Assembly: GCA_943324025.2 (NCBI GenBank)
Contig: CALPKA020000021.1
Span: forward strand, 1-7,722
Direction of reading: 5' to 3'
Source: Bifidobacterium breve
GTDB lineage: Bacteria; Actinomycetota; Actinomycetes; Nanopelagicales; Nanopelagicaceae
Length of the DNA: 7,722 nucleotides
Shown: one piece after another, positions 5,894 to 7,722 of the stretch
How positions within the stretch are numbered: the first letter of the stretch is position 1
How the letters are laid out: each line of letters opens with the position of its first letter
The notes under the pieces: model-generated
Database searches by the model: none
What the model saw: only the letters and a program-made list of their open reading frames with translations
What the model was told of the DNA's origin: nothing
Position numbers and translations under genes: made by a program

Positions 5894-5899
5894 AGCCTA
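5894..5899 (-). promoter_or_regulatory. Candidate -10 hexamer TAGGCT for leaderless pmt mRNA
   Basis: On the minus strand TAGGCT fits TANNNT and is followed by exactly 6 nt (GACCTC) before the pmt ATG. No good Shine-Dalgarno is present. A short inverted repeat GGTC/GACC (5890-5893 and 5901-5904) flanks the hexamer but is too short to be called an operator. Confidence 0.5.
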
Positions 5900-5926
5900 A
5901 GACCAGATGGAACATGAGTAGTGAAA

Positions 5927-5932
5927 TAACCT
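5927..5932 (+). promoter_or_regulatory. Possible -10 hexamer TAACCT for rsmI
   Basis: TAACCT matches TANNNT and would place the RNA start near 5939, giving a leader of about 8 nt. At the exact leaderless position the hexamer is GAGAAT (5935-5940), which keeps only the second A and final T. A GAGAG purine stretch at 5933-5937 might act as a weak ribosome site. The rsmI promoter is therefore the least clear in the window. Confidence 0.25.
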
Positions 5933-5946
5933 GAGAGAATTGGCCT

Positions 5947-6789
5947 ATGTTAATCCTGGCTTGCCTACCAATTGGCGATGTACGAGATGCTTCGGCCCAT
6001 CTAATTGAGTCCATCCAAAATGCCACATATGTCGCAGCTGAGGATTCACGAAAGTTTGCCCGATTGTGCCAAGAGTTAAATATAAAACATCATGCCAAGG
6101 TAATTACTTTTTTTGAGGGTAATGAAAGTGAAAAAATAGATGAGTTAACCTCTTTATTGAAATCTCAAAAAGATGTTTTGGTAGTAACTGATGCAGGAGC
6201 CCCCGGTGTATCCGATCCCGGATATCGATTAATCAGAGCAGCGGTTGAATCTGATGTAAAAATAAAAGTACTGCCAGGTCCAAGTGCTGTTGTAACCGCA
6301 CTCTTGTTATCTGGGCTGCCAACTGATCGTTTTTGTTTTGAGGGTTTTCCACCGCGCACACAAGGAGCCAGAAGTAAATGGTTTAATGATTTAGCTCAAG
6401 AGGAGCGAACAATTATTTTCTTTGAAGCACCACATAGAATTGTTGAATCCCTTAAGGATGCAGGAGATGCTTTTGGTTTAGATCGAATTGGCGCAGTTTG
6501 CCGTGAGATGAGCAAGCATTATGAAGAGGTGGTAAGAGGAGAGCTTTCGCAGTTAATTGAATGGGCAGAGTCGAAAGATATTTTAGGTGAGATCACAATT
6601 GTAATTTCAGGCTTTGATCCTGGAACTCGGGAATTTGATTCAGCGCAGTTAGTCCAAATGGTTTTAAACCAGGAGTCAGCCGGTGAAGGGCGAAAAGAGG
6701 CAATCGCTCAAGTTGCGAAGGAGACTGGTATATCCAAGCGAGTTGTATTTGATGCGATGGTGGCATACAAGAGTGGCGATAAGATCTGA
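5947..6789 (+). CDS. rsmI: 16S rRNA (cytidine(1402)-2'-O)-methyltransferase RsmI
   Basis: A 280-residue, full-length SAM-dependent enzyme that 2'-O-methylates C1402 of 16S rRNA in the decoding centre, in partnership with RsmH (N4). It has the tetrapyrrole-methylase fold: LACLPIGDVRDAS (residues 4-16, where many RsmI read TPIGNLxD), AAEDSRKFARL (30-40), VTDAGAPGVSDPGYRLI (80-96), VLPGPSAVVTALLLSGLP (108-125), FEGFPPR (131-137), IFFEAPHRI (157-165), CREMSKHYEEVVRG (185-198) and GEITIVISG (214-222). The C-terminal region from about 245 (GRKEAIAQVAKETGISKRVVFDAMV) is the helical, HTH-like tail usual in this family. ATG 5947 gives MLILACLPIG directly, leaving no room for a later start. The stop is 2 bp before metG, and the promoter-like hexamer for metG lies inside its last codons. 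Function is assigned with high confidence from the full motif set. Confidence 0.96.
   Translation: MLILACLPIGDVRDASAHLIESIQNATYVAAEDSRKFARLCQELNIKHHAKVITFFEGNESEKIDELTSLLKSQKDVLVVTDAGAPGVSDPGYRLIRAAVESDVKIKVLPGPSAVVTALLLSGLPTDRFCFEGFPPRTQGARSKWFNDLAQEERTIIFFEAPHRIVESLKDAGDAFGLDRIGAVCREMSKHYEEVVRGELSQLIEWAESKDILGEITIVISGFDPGTREFDSAQLVQMVLNQESAGEGRKEAIAQVAKETGISKRVVFDAMVAYKSGDKI
6780..6785 (+). promoter_or_regulatory. Candidate -10 hexamer TAAGAT for leaderless metG mRNA, inside the end of rsmI
   Basis: TAAGAT fits TANNNT and is followed by exactly 6 nt before the metG ATG at 6792. It lies in the last codons of rsmI. The bases before ATG (CTGATC) include the rsmI TGA stop and no Shine-Dalgarno. 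metG could thus be transcribed from its own start as well as by read-through from rsmI. No good -35 is seen. Confidence 0.5.
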
Positions 6790-6791
6790 TC

Positions 6792-7722
6792 ATGGCTGAA
6801 AAATCTTTCTATTTAACTACGCCCATTTACTATGTAAATGACGCACCACATATCGGCCATGCCTATACAACTGTTGCTGGAGATGTTTTAACTCGCTGGC
6901 ATCGCCAACGCGGTGAATCAGTTTGGTACTTAACGGGAACTGATGAGCATGGGCAAAAGGTTTTAAACACTGCTCAATCAAATAATTCATCCCCACAGGA
7001 TTGGTGTGACAAGTTAGTTGAAAACTCTTGGAAGCCTGTTTGGAAAGATTTAAATATTGCAAATGATGATTTTATTCGGACAACCGAGGCAAGACATACG
7101 CAACGAGTTCAAAACTTTTTACAGAAGCTAAAGGATGCCGGTCACATATACGCAGGTAAGTTTGAAGGCCCATATTGCATTGGTTGTGAGGAGTTTAAGC
7201 TCCCAGGAGATCTAGATGAGGGTAAGTGCAAAATTCACTCCAAGCCAGTTGATATGTTGAGTGAAGATAATTGGTTTTTCAAATTATCTGCATTCCGCCA
7301 ACCGCTCCTTGATTATTACAAATCAAATCCGCAAGCGTGCCAGCCTGATAGCGCTCGCAATGAGGTAATTTCATTTTTAGAAGGTGAAGTCCGAGATCTT
7401 TCAATCTCCAGATCAACCTTTGATTGGGGAATTCCAGTTCCGTGGGATACCAAGCAAGTTATTTATGTTTGGTTTGATGCATTACTTAACTATGCAACTG
7501 CGGTTGGTTTAGGAGATGATCCAACATCACCGGGCGGAAAAAAGTTTGCAAATACATGGCCAGCTGATGTTCATTTAGTTGGAAAAGATATTTTGCGCTT
7601 TCATGCAATTATTTGGCCTGCGATGTTAATGGCAGGTGGGGTGGCAGTTCCAAAGAGAATTTTTGCTCATGGTTGGCTTTTGGTAGGTGGTGAGAAGATG
7701 TCAAAGAGTAAATTAACTGGCA
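6792..7722 (+). CDS. metG: Methionyl-tRNA synthetase, N-terminal part (3' end outside window)
   Basis: The first 310 codons of a class I aminoacyl-tRNA synthetase that charges tRNA-Met; the frame runs off the right edge without a stop. The catalytic HIGH motif is literal (residues 20-23, in YYVNDAPHIGHAYTT). LTGTDEHGQKV (48-58) and the anticodon/adenylate element YVWFDALLNYATAVG (about 236-250) follow. KMSKS is at 302-306 (bases 7695-7709), just before the edge. The knuckle carries one CxxC...CxxH set (C129, C132, C146, H149), indicating the single-zinc class as in Thermus, not the four-Cys double-knuckle E. coli class. Remaining catalytic-core features include NWFFKLS (160-166) and HAIIWPAMLMA. 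The anticodon-binding domain and any C-terminal dimerisation domain lie outside. Start choice is fixed by the family N-terminus (FYLTTPIYY) and the hexamer 6 nt upstream. The gene follows rsmI by 2 bp. Confidence 0.97.
   Translation, partial: MAEKSFYLTTPIYYVNDAPHIGHAYTTVAGDVLTRWHRQRGESVWYLTGTDEHGQKVLNTAQSNNSSPQDWCDKLVENSWKPVWKDLNIANDDFIRTTEARHTQRVQNFLQKLKDAGHIYAGKFEGPYCIGCEEFKLPGDLDEGKCKIHSKPVDMLSEDNWFFKLSAFRQPLLDYYKSNPQACQPDSARNEVISFLEGEVRDLSISRSTFDWGIPVPWDTKQVIYVWFDALLNYATAVGLGDDPTSPGGKKFANTWPADVHLVGKDILRFHAIIWPAMLMAGGVAVPKRIFAHGWLLVGGEKMSKSKLTG

Noticed and set aside
5890..5904. GGTC/GACC inverted repeat around the pmt -10 as an operator
   Set aside because: A 4-bp half-site is expected by chance and no regulator is encoded nearby.
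6817..7062. Minus-strand open frame opposite metG
   Set aside because: It is antisense to the HIGH-motif region of metG with no independent support.

Overview
The window is a gene-dense, low-GC stretch of bacterial chromosome, probably from an actinobacterium. Several proteins look most like mycobacterial or Streptomyces family members: a FadE25-type acyl-CoA dehydrogenase, a Pmt mannosyltransferase ending in RMWFPSWI, and a GlpR-type membrane protein. From memory, the gene order follows the M. tuberculosis block Rv0992c-Rv0996, Rv1002c-Rv1003, Rv1007c. AT-rich DNA, small genes and near-zero intergenic space point to a streamlined freshwater lineage such as acI/'Ca. Nanopelagicales'. That placement is inference; there is no rRNA here to confirm it.

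Layout: (1) 1-624 (+), the C-terminal part of a CtaG-type membrane protein, cut by the left edge, followed 9 bp later by an acyl-CoA dehydrogenase (634-1797). (2) A convergent 5-formyltetrahydrofolate cyclo-ligase gene (1794-2336, -) overlaps the dehydrogenase stop by 4 bp. (3) 2381-4639 (+) holds a shortened MoeA/gephyrin-like protein (Glp), a RimJ-type acetyltransferase and a three-helix membrane protein matching the Glp receptor GlpR. (4) pmt (4640-5887, -) abuts the glpR stop with no gap. (5) Divergent from pmt is rsmI (5947-6789), then metG (6792 to the right edge, partial). No intergenic stretch exceeds 60 bp. There are no tRNA or rRNA genes, mobile elements or CRISPR arrays.

The main point of interest is the glp-rimJ-glpR cluster. 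Glp resembles MoeA but lacks about 100 residues corresponding to domain II and has lost recognisable Mo-insertase motifs, while keeping the fold elements of domains III and IV. In Corynebacterium a gephyrin-like Glp and its membrane receptor GlpR act in cell division through FtsZ. This window appears to carry a minimised version in which the enzymatic part has been discarded.

A second pattern is regulatory. Five start codons (acyl-CoA dehydrogenase, fthC, glp, pmt, metG) are each preceded by a TANNNT hexamer ending exactly 6 or 7 nt upstream. This is the geometry expected if RNA starts at the start codon (leaderless mRNA). Only rimJ, coupled 2 bp behind glp, has a clear Shine-Dalgarno site. 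In two cases the hexamer lies within the end of the preceding gene.
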